Positions 40,321 through 49,169 of a DNA stretch of 64,000 nt are shown one piece after another. The notes beneath the pieces were generated by a model. The model saw nothing but the letters and a program-made list of their open reading frames with translations, was not told the origin of the DNA and made no database searches. Within the stretch, counting starts at the first letter, position 1, and each line of letters starts with the position of its first letter. A program made the translations under genes and the position numbers. The stretch comes from Deinococcus malanensis (GTDB lineage Bacteria > Deinococcota > Deinococci > Deinococcales > Deinococcaceae): positions 114,427 to 178,426 of the forward strand of contig NZ_BMPP01000009.1 of NCBI RefSeq assembly GCF_014647655.1, given 5' to 3'.

Positions 40321-41457
40321 ATCCAGACTACCACCCACCTCAAGGCATTCCGCTACCGTCTGCGTCCCACGAAGGCGCAGGAAGCTGCGCTGACCGAACA
40401 GCTCCGGCTTTGCCGCAACCTGTACAACGCGGCCTTACAGGAACGCCGGGACGCCTACCGCAAGGCAAAGAAGACCGTGACCGGGTACGACCAGATGAAG
40501 TACCTGACGGAAATCAAGGCGGCCCTGCCGGAATACGCCGGGGTCTACTCGCAGGTGCTTCAGGACGTTCTCAAGCGCCTGGACAAGGCATTCAAGGCGT
40601 TCTTCCGCAGGGTCAAGGAAGGCTCCAAGCCCGGCTATCCCCGTTTCCAGGGGCGGGACAGGTTCGATTCCATCTGCTACCCGCAGTCGGGATTCAGCGT
40701 GTCGGACAAGACCGCTTTCTTCTCCAAAATCGGGAACATCCGAATCCGGCTGCACCGCCCGTTGGAAGGCAAGGTCAAGACGGCCACCATCACGCGGGAC
40801 TGCGGAGAATGGTACGTCAGCTACGTGTGCGAGGTGGAAGCCCAGCCGCTTCCCGTTTCGGGAAGCTCGGTGGGTGTGGACGTGGGAACGACATGGTTTT
40901 GCATCACCTCCGATGGGGAGTTTGTGGAGAACCCCCGTCACTTTCAGGGGGGTCTGAAGAAGCTGCGGGTGGCTCAGCGTGCGGTCAGTCGCAAGCGGAA
41001 CAAGCGGAGCAACAGGCGCAGAAAGGCCGTCCAACAGGTCGCAAAACTGCATCGGAAGGTCGCACGGCAGCGACTCGACTTCCACCACAAGACCGCTCTC
41101 AAACTCGTCCGAGAGAACGATTTGATAGCCCACGAAGACTTAGGCGTCGGTGCGATGGGACGGGGCAACCTGGCCCGCAGCATTCACGATGTGGGCTGGG
41201 GTCAGTTCTTTTCTCTCCTTTCCCAGAAGGCAGAATGGGCCGCTCGGAAAGTGGTGCGCGTAGACCCCCGGTACACCTCTCAGCGGTGCAACGCCTGCGG
41301 GCACACCTGCCGGGAGAACCGAGCGAGTCAGTCGCGCTTTCGGTGTGTCGCCTGCGGTCATATGGACAATGCCGACCTGAACGCAGCGCGGAACATCCTG
41401 GGGCGGGCCGTCCCATCAGGCATCAACGTAGCGGTAGTGAACGCAAGCGTTGCCTGA
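40321..41457 (+). CDS. tnpB: TnpB, IS200/IS605-type RNA-guided nuclease, start codon changed
   Basis: 378 codons if counted from 40321, where the family N-terminus begins (QTTTHLKAFRYRLRPTK). RuvC residues are present: Asp187 in VGVDVGTT, Glu272 in IAHEDLG, Asp352 in NADLNAARN, near the positions in ISDra2 TnpB. Zinc finger: CNAC and CVAC-type pairs CNACGHTC and FRCVACGH. A Shine-Dalgarno GGGAGGTG stands 8 nt before codon 40321, which is ATC, not ATG; an in-frame stop lies just upstream, and the first GTG is at 40477, after 52 lost residues. No TnpA is found. It seems a solitary, probably silenced copy. Confidence 0.85.
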   Translation: MQTTTHLKAFRYRLRPTKAQEAALTEQLRLCRNLYNAALQERRDAYRKAKKTVTGYDQMKYLTEIKAALPEYAGVYSQVLQDVLKRLDKAFKAFFRRVKEGSKPGYPRFQGRDRFDSICYPQSGFSVSDKTAFFSKIGNIRIRLHRPLEGKVKTATITRDCGEWYVSYVCEVEAQPLPVSGSSVGVDVGTTWFCITSDGEFVENPRHFQGGLKKLRVAQRAVSRKRNKRSNRRRKAVQQVAKLHRKVARQRLDFHHKTALKLVRENDLIAHEDLGVGAMGRGNLARSIHDVGWGQFFSLLSQKAEWAARKVVRVDPRYTSQRCNACGHTCRENRASQSRFRCVACGHMDNADLNAARNILGRAVPSGINVAVVNASVA

Positions 41458-41508
41458 AAAGCCAAAGGATTCATCCGTTGGTAGGTCACTGAAGAGCGCC
41501 CAGACACC

Positions 41509-41979
41509 TTAATTGCTGGTCAGGGTCAGCGTGATAACGGTATTCAGGTCTGCCGTGGCGGCGGGAGTTGCCCGCGCTCCGATCCTGTAGCGCGTCGCTT
41601 CGCCCGCCAGCAAATGCAGGGTTCCGTCCTGCCGGTAATACACATTGGACTGGGACCCGCTCACCCCGCTTACGGCCGTTCCAAGAGCCGTACCCATCGC
41701 CTGGTCGATCCCGCTGCCCGCGACCGTCCATGCCAGAAAATAATTCGCTTGTGATCCCGACAGGCTCAAGGTCAGAGATGAACTGCTTGGCAGGTCGTAC
41801 GACACGCCTATGATGAAGTTCGCTCCGTACACATACGCGTCGTTGCGGGTCTGGCCAAGCGGATAATTGACCCCGAAATCAGCGGGCAGGCTCGCGTCCG
41901 TAAGAATCTGCACGCTGACCGTCTGCGCCGAGGCGCAGGAAAGCAGCAATAAACAGACAGCAAGATAGCGGCGTCGCAT
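41509..41979 (-). CDS. small secreted protein, subunit-like, paralogue 2
   Basis: 156 residues. Signal peptide RRRYLAVCLLLLSCASA, then a beta-rich domain: VSVQILTDASLPADFGVNYPLG, then YGANFIIGVSYDLPSSSSLTLSLSGSQANYF, a short Gly/Ser-rich insert and a final strand VITLTLTSN. It shares with the gene at 42038 the pattern ADFG-x-Y, GSQANY, a glycine-rich loop and the ending TLT. Probably surface or pilus-like subunits. Sits 58 bp downstream of its paralogue, on the same transcript; GGAGG precedes the ATG. Family not recognised with certainty. Confidence 0.72.
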   Translation of the reverse strand: MRRRYLAVCLLLLSCASAQTVSVQILTDASLPADFGVNYPLGQTRNDAYVYGANFIIGVSYDLPSSSSLTLSLSGSQANYFLAWTVAGSGIDQAMGTALGTAVSGVSGSQSNVYYRQDGTLHLLAGEATRYRIGARATPAATADLNTVITLTLTSN

Positions 41980-42037
41980 GGGCCTCCAGCATAAGCCGGA
42001 CAGAAGTACCCTTCTGCCCGGCTTAAAAGTCTCAGGT

Positions 42038-42604
42038 TTAGTTGGCGGTGGCGGTCAGGGTGATGGTGGTGCTGAGGCTGGTGACGGCGGCGGTGGTGGA
42101 TTTTGCGCCGATCGCGAAGCGCGTCGCACCTGTCGAAGTGCCAAAAGCGTTGAAGGCGGTGGTGGTGGCACCGCTCGCGTACGTGTCGGTCGCTGTGCCG
42201 CTGGCCGTGGCGGTGCCGACGCTGGTGGAGAACGGCACGTCCGAGGTGAGGGTGCCGCCGCTCGGGGTGTGGCGGTACGCGAGGAGGTAGTTCGCTTGGC
42301 TGCCGGAGAGGGCCAGAGAGACGTTGGTGGTGACGTTTGCGTAGGTAAGTTTGATCAGAAAGTTGCTGCCGTAAGCGAAGGTGCTGTTGTTCAGCTGATT
42401 AAGGGCGTAGCCGGTGCCGAAGTCCGCCGGCGTGGCCGCATCAGTCATGAGCACGACGCTGACGGTGGGGGCGGGCACGGTGCCGGTGGCGGTGACGGTG
42501 TCGGTGCCCGTGTTCGCGAGGGCGCCGGAAGCCAGGCTCAAGCTGGTCAGGGCGAGCAGCGCGGTACGGAAGGGAACGGCGAACAGGGGGGTACGGTTGT
42601 TCAT
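42038..42604 (-). CDS. small secreted protein, subunit-like, paralogue 1
   Basis: 188 residues. Signal peptide FRTALLALTSLSLASGALA, then a beta domain with VSVVLMTDAATPADFGTGYALN, AYGSNFLIKLTYANVTTNVSLALSGSQANY, a Thr/Ser/Ala-rich middle, GATRFAIGAKSTTAAVTSL and final strand TITLTATAN. The composition (no Cys, Thr-rich, two buried strands) resembles fimbrial or spore coat U type subunits. TAGGAG precedes the ATG. Divergent from the usher-like gene. Confidence 0.72.
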   Translation of the reverse strand: MNNRTPLFAVPFRTALLALTSLSLASGALANTGTDTVTATGTVPAPTVSVVLMTDAATPADFGTGYALNQLNNSTFAYGSNFLIKLTYANVTTNVSLALSGSQANYLLAYRHTPSGGTLTSDVPFSTSVGTATASGTATDTYASGATTTAFNAFGTSTGATRFAIGAKSTTAAVTSLSTTITLTATAN

Positions 42605-43099
42605 TTCGACTCCTAGAACAGCAGTCGGCAGCGCTGAGACAACGATGGTTCAGCAAGGCCGGATCGGTCGCACCACTTGCTCCACACATTCCAGGTGCCC
42701 GGTTACGGAATGTGCTTCATTGCTTTCCAACCCAAGCAGGAGGTCCTGATGGATGTACACACCGTAGTGGCGGCTTTCTTACCTCCTCCTTACGTCAGGC
42801 TCATCCCTCGCTCGTGAAGGCCGTGAATGTCAGAACACTTGGCGTGACGGTCATTCCCCCTTGACCCGCCTTCAGCCTTCGAGATGCATGACAGGGAACA
42901 GGACGAAGAAGGAACCTCCAGGCAGTGCCCGGCCGGAAGAACTGAACCAGCAAGGCTCCGAATGTCTTCAGCCACCCTGTCCCACCCCGTGGATTCTCAC
43001 CAGAACACAATCGGCAGCTTCATAGCGCACCAATCACGGCACCGCAGCATTCAGCCACGCCCGGGTCATGCCCGTGTGACAGGGCTGCGCCTAGATTTC
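42605..43099. other. divergent intergenic region, possible leader peptide
   Basis: About 500 bp between the two divergent arms of the secretion-like cluster; a promoter for each side is expected here. AGGAGG stands 5 nt before an ATG at 42749 that opens only 22 codons (to 42817); it may be a leader peptide, but nothing else supports it. The frame of the long plus-strand protein is open back to 42884, but lacks signal sequence features there. Confidence 0.35.
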
Positions 43100-45859
43100 A
43101 TGCTGATGGCCCCTTCGTCTCGCCCTGTTGTCCGCGCGTTTACCCGCGTGGCGTCACTGACTGCAGCCTTGCTGCTGTCGATGGCGCCCGGACTCACGGC
43201 GGATTCCCCGACGAAGGCACTCCCGGCGGTCACACTGTCCACGACCGGCGAGGCGCTGGCGGTCATGCACCTGCCTGCGGAGTTACACAATCTCCCGCTC
43301 GAACTGAACCTTATCGGCGACCTGCCGCCAGGCATTCACGTCACGTACCCCCGGAAGCTTCCGGCAAGCCCCACGCCGCTGCTGCCCCTTTCCCTTCGCG
43401 TCGATACCCCAGGCAACTTGCTGGCTAACTTCGTCATGACTTTCAGCGTCACCACTCCGCAGGGAGTCCAGCATCTCGAAGTGCCGGTGCGCTGGCCGGA
43501 GTATGCGCAACTGGTGGTTCAGGGTCCGGCTGAGGCCGCCGTTCTTCCTGACGCGCCTGCCCGCATTCCGCTCCAGGTTCGCAACACAGGCACCGGCGCG
43601 GCCGACGTCACCGTCACCGCCGATTCAGGCACCATCGAGTCCCCCTACCTGCGTCTCATGCCAGGGGAGCAGCGCACCGTGCTGCTCGTGCTCCCGGCTG
43701 CTCTCAGCCAGCAGACTGCGACCGTCACGTTCAAAGGCGGCCTCAGACCCGTCACCCATACGTTACGCATCCGGGGGCACACGGGAGCTGGGGCGGATTC
43801 TGCCTACGGCGTCCGCTTGCGAACCAGCCTGAAAGCAGAATCCGGCGTCACGGCAGGTGTCACCGGGTCACTCCTGATTGACGGGCGCCTCAGCCGGATT
43901 ACAGCTGTTCAGGCCGACATCGAACGTCAGGCCTCCGGCTTCAAGCTCAAAAGCGCCAGCGTGACACACGGCGAAACACGCCTGAATGTTGCCGAATCCG
44001 ATGCGAGCAATCCTGCGGGAACCGTCGGCCGCGGCGCGTATCTGGCCCACCGCTGGCGTCCAGGAGGAATCGTCCGGCAGGTCGAGGTAGGCGCAGCGGT
44101 GCCGGAGCAGGGGGCCGCACGCGTCGGAATGAAAGCAGACCTGATGACGGCCACTGCAAGCGCGAGTGTCACAGCAAATGTCAACAGCCAGCTGCGTGAC
44201 CCGGCGGTGAGCGCCACCGGCAGTACCGGCCCGTTCAGCGTGTCGCTCTTTGTGGCCCCTGAGCGGAGTGTGCCGTGGACAGCGGCCGCCACCTACCGCA
44301 CTGAAGCGGCCGAGGTGCAGGCCAGTGCCTCAGGCGGCCGGAGCAGTTGGGCAGCGCTGGATACTCAATGGAAGGAACTGCCCGGCCGGCCTAAATTCGG
44401 GGTCCGCGCCGACTTCTCAGCGCAGTCCCTGTCCGCCGTTACGATCAGCGGCACCTACGGACCGGCGTCCGCGACCTTCAAGCAGATGACGGCCGGCCCG
44501 TGGGAACTCGCCGCCGGGACCTCGTACACCACAAAACCCGTCACAGGACGCATTGAGCTGAAGCTCAACGGCAACCCGGGCGGCCCTCTCGGCGGCGTCG
44601 CGACAGCCAGCGGTCAGGGTCAGTTCGGCGTAACGCAGTGGAACCTGCTCGGTTCCGTGTACCTGAACCAGCATGGCGTCGCCCGCTCTTCCCTGAAGGC
44701 ACAGACAAGCACGCCGGTCGGGGCCGGGACCGTGAAAATGGAAGCGACCGCAGCAACCGACGGTGCCCTTGACCTCGCGGTCAAGGGTGTGGGATACGCG
44801 CAGGCGCTGGGCGGTCAGTGGACCCTGGAAGGCGGGGCGCACGCGGTTTCCCTTCTGACTCGTCCTCAACTTCAGCTTTCGGCGCAGGCGACGTATGCCT
44901 CACCGGGCGGGTGGGGCGGCTTCGTGGGCACGACGCTTCCCCTGTCAGGAGGACCTCTGCACCTGAAGGCCGGGCTGAGTTACTCCACGTTTTTGCCCAC
45001 GACCGATAAGCTTGCTGAACTGCTCGCCGGACCCGACCCGAGTCGCCGGACTGTGCGGGTGGTACAGGACCTCAACGGAACGCTCCAGCCCCTCGCAAAT
45101 GTCCGTATTTCGGCGTGTAACCGGCAGTTCCAGACGAATGAGCGCGGCGAAGCCACAGTGACTGGCCCGACCAGCGCCTGTCTGGCAACCGTCAACGTCA
45201 ACGACCTTCCAGCACACATGGTGATGATTAACAGCTCGGCCGAGGTGGCACCCGGTGGGACCGTGACGTTCCGTGCTCAGCCGGCAACCGTTCTGCAGGG
45301 TCAGGTCTCCTACACTGATCCCGATACCGGTGCGCTGGTTTCTGACGGTCCATCCAAGGTCGTCCGTGTCAACCTGACCGGTCCCGAGGCCCGCTGGACC
45401 ACAGTGCAGCTTCCTGGCGGTCAGTTCGAGTTCCACGATCTTGCGCCCGGTCAGTATCGGGTGTTCATTGACGGGCAGCCTCCCGTGGACGTGACTCTGC
45501 CGGCTACCGGTGCATCGGTCATTGTGCCCACGCCGGGACCACGGCGGACTGTGCTCGACAGCAGCGCGGTGACTCCCAGCCTGCGCCTGATCTGGGACAG
45601 TGTCGTGATTCAAGCAAGCCAGGCTCCCAGGCTGCGCCTGCGCCCCGGCGCACCCCTGAGGGAAGTGACGGTCCAGGTGGGCAGCCTCACACGGACCTAT
45701 TCCGCCGCCACTCAGCCCCAGGACGACGAGTGGGTGCTGACGCTGCCCACCCCTCAGGAGACCGGCAGCGTTCCTGTCACCGTCACGGCTCACTTTGCCA
45801 ACGGCACCACTGCCCGTCGGAGCACCCACCTCATTGTGACAATCCCCTCACCCCCATGA
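43100..45859 (+). CDS. large exported protein, usher-like
   Basis: 919 residues from ATG 43100; ATG 43106 is an alternative. Signal peptide: basic start, then ASLTAALLLSMAPGLTA. About 40-220: beta sandwich domains, the second with RNTGTGAADVTV like bacterial Ig-fold extensions. About 230-650: repeating amphipathic strands (SASVTANVNSQL, FGVRADFSAQSLSAV, PFSVSLFVAP), which look like an outer-membrane barrel. After 650: DLNGTLQPLANVRISA with NERGEATV, then FEFHDLAPGQYRVFIDG, regulatory-like beta domains as in usher C-domains. Not a clear FimD/PapC match. It is followed after 74 bp by a chaperone-like gene, which supports the usher idea. Confidence 0.6.
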   Translation: MLMAPSSRPVVRAFTRVASLTAALLLSMAPGLTADSPTKALPAVTLSTTGEALAVMHLPAELHNLPLELNLIGDLPPGIHVTYPRKLPASPTPLLPLSLRVDTPGNLLANFVMTFSVTTPQGVQHLEVPVRWPEYAQLVVQGPAEAAVLPDAPARIPLQVRNTGTGAADVTVTADSGTIESPYLRLMPGEQRTVLLVLPAALSQQTATVTFKGGLRPVTHTLRIRGHTGAGADSAYGVRLRTSLKAESGVTAGVTGSLLIDGRLSRITAVQADIERQASGFKLKSASVTHGETRLNVAESDASNPAGTVGRGAYLAHRWRPGGIVRQVEVGAAVPEQGAARVGMKADLMTATASASVTANVNSQLRDPAVSATGSTGPFSVSLFVAPERSVPWTAAATYRTEAAEVQASASGGRSSWAALDTQWKELPGRPKFGVRADFSAQSLSAVTISGTYGPASATFKQMTAGPWELAAGTSYTTKPVTGRIELKLNGNPGGPLGGVATASGQGQFGVTQWNLLGSVYLNQHGVARSSLKAQTSTPVGAGTVKMEATAATDGALDLAVKGVGYAQALGGQWTLEGGAHAVSLLTRPQLQLSAQATYASPGGWGGFVGTTLPLSGGPLHLKAGLSYSTFLPTTDKLAELLAGPDPSRRTVRVVQDLNGTLQPLANVRISACNRQFQTNERGEATVTGPTSACLATVNVNDLPAHMVMINSSAEVAPGGTVTFRAQPATVLQGQVSYTDPDTGALVSDGPSKVVRVNLTGPEARWTTVQLPGGQFEFHDLAPGQYRVFIDGQPPVDVTLPATGASVIVPTPGPRRTVLDSSAVTPSLRLIWDSVVIQASQAPRLRLRPGAPLREVTVQVGSLTRTYSAATQPQDDEWVLTLPTPQETGSVPVTVTAHFANGTTARRSTHLIVTIPSPP

Positions 45860-45933
45860 ACACGCCGTCCCGTAGCCCACACCCACCAGGCGAAAGCCAG
45901 CATTCCCACATCCTTGCCGTTTCCGGAGGTCTT

Positions 45934-46692
45934 ATGAAAACTCTGTCATTACTTGCTCTGCTCTCCCTCGCTTCGTCCGCTGCTGCGGATGTGTATATCA
46001 GCGGCCCACGCACGCTCACCCTGAAGCCCGGCACCAACGAAGTCATCGAGTACACCCTGACCAATTCAGGCACGTCACCCGTGCGCGCGACCATCTTCAG
46101 CAACGATTACACGCAGGCGCCCGACGGCACCATGGTGCACGCGCCGGCCCTGAGCCTGCCGCACAGTCTCGAGCGGTTCATGAAGTTCAACCAGACAGCC
46201 TATGTGGTTCCAGCCCAAGGGACCGTCAAGGTCCGCGCCAATGTTTCTGTACCTGCAACCGCCACCGGCGGGTACTGGGGCGTCATTGGGGTCGACGCAG
46301 AGACTCCGGCGGTTAGTGCAGGCGGAAACGCGGTAGGAATCCGGGTGCGGTACGCCATGGTGACGGCCCTTGAAGTCACGGGGACAATGAACCACGACGT
46401 CCGGATTGAGAATGTTGCCACCGAATCGGGAAGCTCTCCCAACGTCCAGGTCACCTTCCGGAATAGCGGTAATGCCTACGAACGATTCACGCTGCGGGTG
46501 ACCTACCAGGACACCGCCGGACGTAAGACCGAAACCACCCTCCCGTCCGTGGTTCTTCCGGGAACCGTGGACCTGGTGGTCGCTGCACCCCCAACGCTGG
46601 CTGCCGGAACATACGCCGTGTTCGTGACCGCTGAGTACGCCAACGGCACCCGCGCCGAAGCGGTCTCCACTGTCAACATCGTACGTAACTAA
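45934..46692 (+). CDS. Ig-fold, PapD-like periplasmic chaperone-like protein
   Basis: 252 residues from ATG 45934, with GGAGG 4 nt upstream. Signal peptide KTLSLLALLSLASSAAA. Two Ig-like domains: the first with LKPGTNEVIEYTLTNSGTSPVRATI, then MKFNQTAYVVPAQGTVKVRANVSVPATATGGYWG, which is the F-strand/PxG pattern of COG3121-like chaperones and DUF916 proteins; the second at about 160-250, with VTFRNSGNAYERFTLRVTY. No cysteine. With the usher-like protein and the two subunit-like proteins it forms a plausible assembly system. Confidence 0.6.
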   Translation: MKTLSLLALLSLASSAAADVYISGPRTLTLKPGTNEVIEYTLTNSGTSPVRATIFSNDYTQAPDGTMVHAPALSLPHSLERFMKFNQTAYVVPAQGTVKVRANVSVPATATGGYWGVIGVDAETPAVSAGGNAVGIRVRYAMVTALEVTGTMNHDVRIENVATESGSSPNVQVTFRNSGNAYERFTLRVTYQDTAGRKTETTLPSVVLPGTVDLVVAAPPTLAAGTYAVFVTAEYANGTRAEAVSTVNIVRN

Positions 46693-46926
46693 CCCGCTGA
46701 CCTCGGAACCGCAAGTGCCCAAGCCTTATACGCATGGGCTCGTGTCTAGCCTGAAGACATGCACGCTCGGGTTATCCCCGAATGCACGCTTCAGATAGTG
46801 GGCCATCTGTCGCTCGGCCTCATCCCCAGCTTTCTGGAATCGGTCACCGGTAGGCTGGCGAAGATAGTCCTTAACAATCATGGGGAGTCACAGAGTACCG
46901 GTGCCTTGCGCCCCATGCATTGCATC
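46693..46926. other. intergenic region
   Basis: 234 bp between convergent genes. A 105-codon frame (46759-47076) crosses into the nuclease gene and lacks support. No hairpin of note seen. Confidence 0.4.
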
Positions 46927-47856
46927 TTACCGAGGAGAGTTCGTGGCGACATTTATTGCCTTTCTGCAAACGGGGGTGGGGTTATGGAACCTTCTCCCCC
47001 GGATGAGCGGAGAATAACGTTCTCGGTGGTATTGCACACAGGCAAGATCGATTTGATGACGACCATGAATCTGTAGACGGCCTGGATAACCGATGAGGTC
47101 AAAATTATCCTGTACGGCGAGTCCACCATGATCGAATAACACATGATGGTTCGGGCAGAGGCACAGTAAGTTTGAGGCCGAATCGGGACCATCATGCGGA
47201 CTTCCTAAAGGCCGAATATGAGCTGCCTCGGCATATGGACCTTCAGACGTCTCCAATCGCGTTCCACAGATCTGGCACTGGTAGTCATAGAGGACCTTGA
47301 TAGCCCGGGCAACCGCGGTATCACGAATAATGCGCTGCACAACGGTGGCTCTCCGGATCACTGAACCAGATTCCGCTGATTCATTTGCGAAAGATTCTTC
47401 AACCTCCACTTTGACCAGTCGGAACCGCCAGATGCGATACCCGGACCGCCCCAGCTCTTGCCAATGATCTTCTACACGGTAGAGCCCGCTGTATTGGTAC
47501 CCCGTCAATGGAGAAAACGGAGAGCGGTGCCGGCTACCCCGTGTCACCCGAAGAGGTAGGCCATCACGATGGTTGAGCGCCAACGCCAGGTTGCCTCGAA
47601 CCAGTTCTTGATGGGCGACCTGCTTTCCGGTCGCGGGGTCGCGACCCCCTTCGCCGGTGTACACGATGACGTCTCCCTCGTCATGATCGTCTTCATAGCC
47701 GCCGGAGAGGACGATCGAATCGGCACCTTCAAAACCAGAGCCACTGATACCTGCTTGCGTAGGTGGGTGAACTTTGGCATCACGGAGTTCTTGGCGAGAA
47801 GCGAAGGTGGCGCCTTCCGGGACCCCTGGAATGGCGCCGAAGTGACGTGTTGACAT
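46927..47856 (-). CDS. SRA-YDG/HNH modification-dependent endonuclease
   Basis: 309 residues. N-terminal SRA-YDG domain (about 5-150): FGAIPGVPEGATFASRQEL, PTQAGISG, IVLSGGYEDDHDEGD, IVYTGEGG and LPLRVTRG, which flips 5-methylcytosine or related bases. C-terminal HNH domain: Cys194/Cys197 in CQIC, His213 in AAHIRPLG, the Asn in SASNLLCLCPNHHVLFD. This is the arrangement of characterised SRA-HNH enzymes such as TagI; D. radiodurans carries a relative. It cuts modified foreign DNA. A 21-bp inverted repeat stands 140 bp upstream of its start. No clear ribosome-binding site. Confidence 0.92.
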   Translation of the reverse strand: MSTRHFGAIPGVPEGATFASRQELRDAKVHPPTQAGISGSGFEGADSIVLSGGYEDDHDEGDVIVYTGEGGRDPATGKQVAHQELVRGNLALALNHRDGLPLRVTRGSRHRSPFSPLTGYQYSGLYRVEDHWQELGRSGYRIWRFRLVKVEVEESFANESAESGSVIRRATVVQRIIRDTAVARAIKVLYDYQCQICGTRLETSEGPYAEAAHIRPLGSPHDGPDSASNLLCLCPNHHVLFDHGGLAVQDNFDLIGYPGRLQIHGRHQIDLACVQYHRERYSPLIRGRRFHNPTPVCRKAINVATNSPR

Positions 47857-47996
47857 GGAATCAGTCTGACACTTCAGACCTGGCAGCGTTTATCACCACG
47901 AGTGCACCCCTACTTTGCTGTGCTACTCATTCCGACTTGTTAACAGCCCTCCTGCTACTTTTTGCCTTTGTGGGTTCTGAAAGGGATGATCTCAAT

Positions 47997-48017
47997 CTAC
48001 TTTTTTTGGCTAAGTAG
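47997..48017. promoter_or_regulatory. island box 1: CTACTT-N9-AAGTAG
   Basis: Perfect 6-bp arms, 9-nt spacer (TTTTTGGCT), upstream of the SRA-HNH gene. Same motif as 52659, 52703 and 55378. Confidence 0.65.
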
Positions 48018-48176
48018 CTTATTTTCCACTTATATCAGGGTCTTGAGCCCAGCTTTTGCGCCGTCTCCTGGCTTGGTCAGGCTAATTGCCATCCCCCATC
48101 CGATACACAAAGTTCCTCATAAACCGGGGGGGATGACCTGCTTGCAAGTGACCTAAGGTAAGAAGGTAACGAGTGG

Positions 48177-48812
48177 TCACACACCGAAGGTTATTCCGAG
48201 AGCAGGCAACCGGCTCACCTCCATGGCCGTCATCAAACTCAGCATGTATTCGGCATATGCCTGCTTCACAGGAACGGGGGCATTCTTTTTGATGCCCTTT
48301 GAGGCGTACCGGAGCAGTTTTTTATACTGACTTAAATTCTTAATTGGCCGGCTACGATAGACAAATACCTCTCTTCTCAGTTTCACAACATCATCGACAT
48401 GCACTACTCCGTGGGCATGCCACCCCTTGCCATTGGCCCCATATTCGGCCTGCAGACGTCCCAGGCTGGGTCCCAGGTGGTGGAGATAGCCCCGCATACA
48501 CTGCACCACCCATGCAGGTGGAACTTCTGGAAGTCTGTTCATCGTTGCTTCCGGGAAATGCACCGTGACCCCTTGAAGTGAAGCCAAGTCTCCGTCCACG
48601 GCTTGTAGAAGCCGGGAGGCCCATCCGTGGGGGCTAATCAGATCAACCCGCCCCCACCGTTCAGCAAAGGAGGGCAAACGCCCATAGGTGGCGATATACC
48701 TCACCAGGTGCGGATATTCTTCCACCTTCAGTTGATGCGCCTGAGCTGTCCAGGCCAGCAAATTAGAGCTAGGGCTCACGCTGAGCCCTTGCCGGGGGTG
48801 AATGTGATGCAT
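48177..48812 (-). CDS. HUH Rep-like protein
   Basis: 211 residues from ATG 48812, with GAGG upstream. Motifs of HUH replication initiators are readable: VTVHFPEA (motif 1, about 82-89), WHAHGVVHV with His132/His134 (motif 2), and YKKLLRYASKG, where Tyr169 with Lys172 may be the nickase Tyr (motif 3). Such proteins start rolling-circle replication in plasmids and filamentous phages. It fits an element that excises and replicates as a circle. Sequence similarity is weak, so the class is inferred only from motif order. Confidence 0.5.
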   Translation of the reverse strand: MHHIHPRQGLSVSPSSNLLAWTAQAHQLKVEEYPHLVRYIATYGRLPSFAERWGRVDLISPHGWASRLLQAVDGDLASLQGVTVHFPEATMNRLPEVPPAWVVQCMRGYLHHLGPSLGRLQAEYGANGKGWHAHGVVHVDDVVKLRREVFVYRSRPIKNLSQYKKLLRYASKGIKKNAPVPVKQAYAEYMLSLMTAMEVSRLPALGITFGV

Positions 48813-48845
48813 GTCTTCCTCGAACAGAAGTAGGGCAACAGCCAC

Positions 48846-49169
48846 AGGGCCTTACGCAAGCACAACTAGAGTCATGCCTGGCTATGGGTTATGAAGATGC
48901 TGGGAATATCTGAGACGAAAGGTCCAGTTTAATAGACCTATCGTTTGTTACGAATATCAACTCGATGCCAACAAACTTGAGTCAATTAAATCAGATTACT
49001 TCCACACGTTCAATCACACGTTTTACTACTAAAGCCCTGCACTCATGTATGAGGTTTTCGAATAGAACTTACTCGAAAACCCGTTGGTGATCAGGCTTTT
49101 ATCCTCTACAAGAGCGACATAACCAGTTTCCTTTCAAAGAAGAAAACCTCACCCCAAGAGACTAGGGCT
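48846..49169. other. AT-rich promoter region of vWA gene
   Basis: About 320 bp, clearly AT-rich, no gene. It holds TTTTACTACTAA (49021-49032) and the inverted repeat at 49053. Confidence 0.45.
49053..49081. promoter_or_regulatory. 9-bp inverted repeat before vWA gene
   Basis: GGTTTTCGA, 11 nt, TCGAAAACC; perfect arms, 88 bp upstream of the vWA start. A candidate operator, different from CTACTT-N9-AAGTAG. Confidence 0.5.

Noticed and set aside
40311..41492. GTG-started frame over TnpB in another frame
   Set aside because: It uses the Shine-Dalgarno of tnpB but the translation is Pro/Arg-rich and without motif, while the tnpB frame holds all catalytic residues.
46759..47076. 105-codon frame between chaperone-like and nuclease genes
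   Set aside because: It overlaps the 3' end of the nuclease gene in antisense and lacks a ribosome-binding site.
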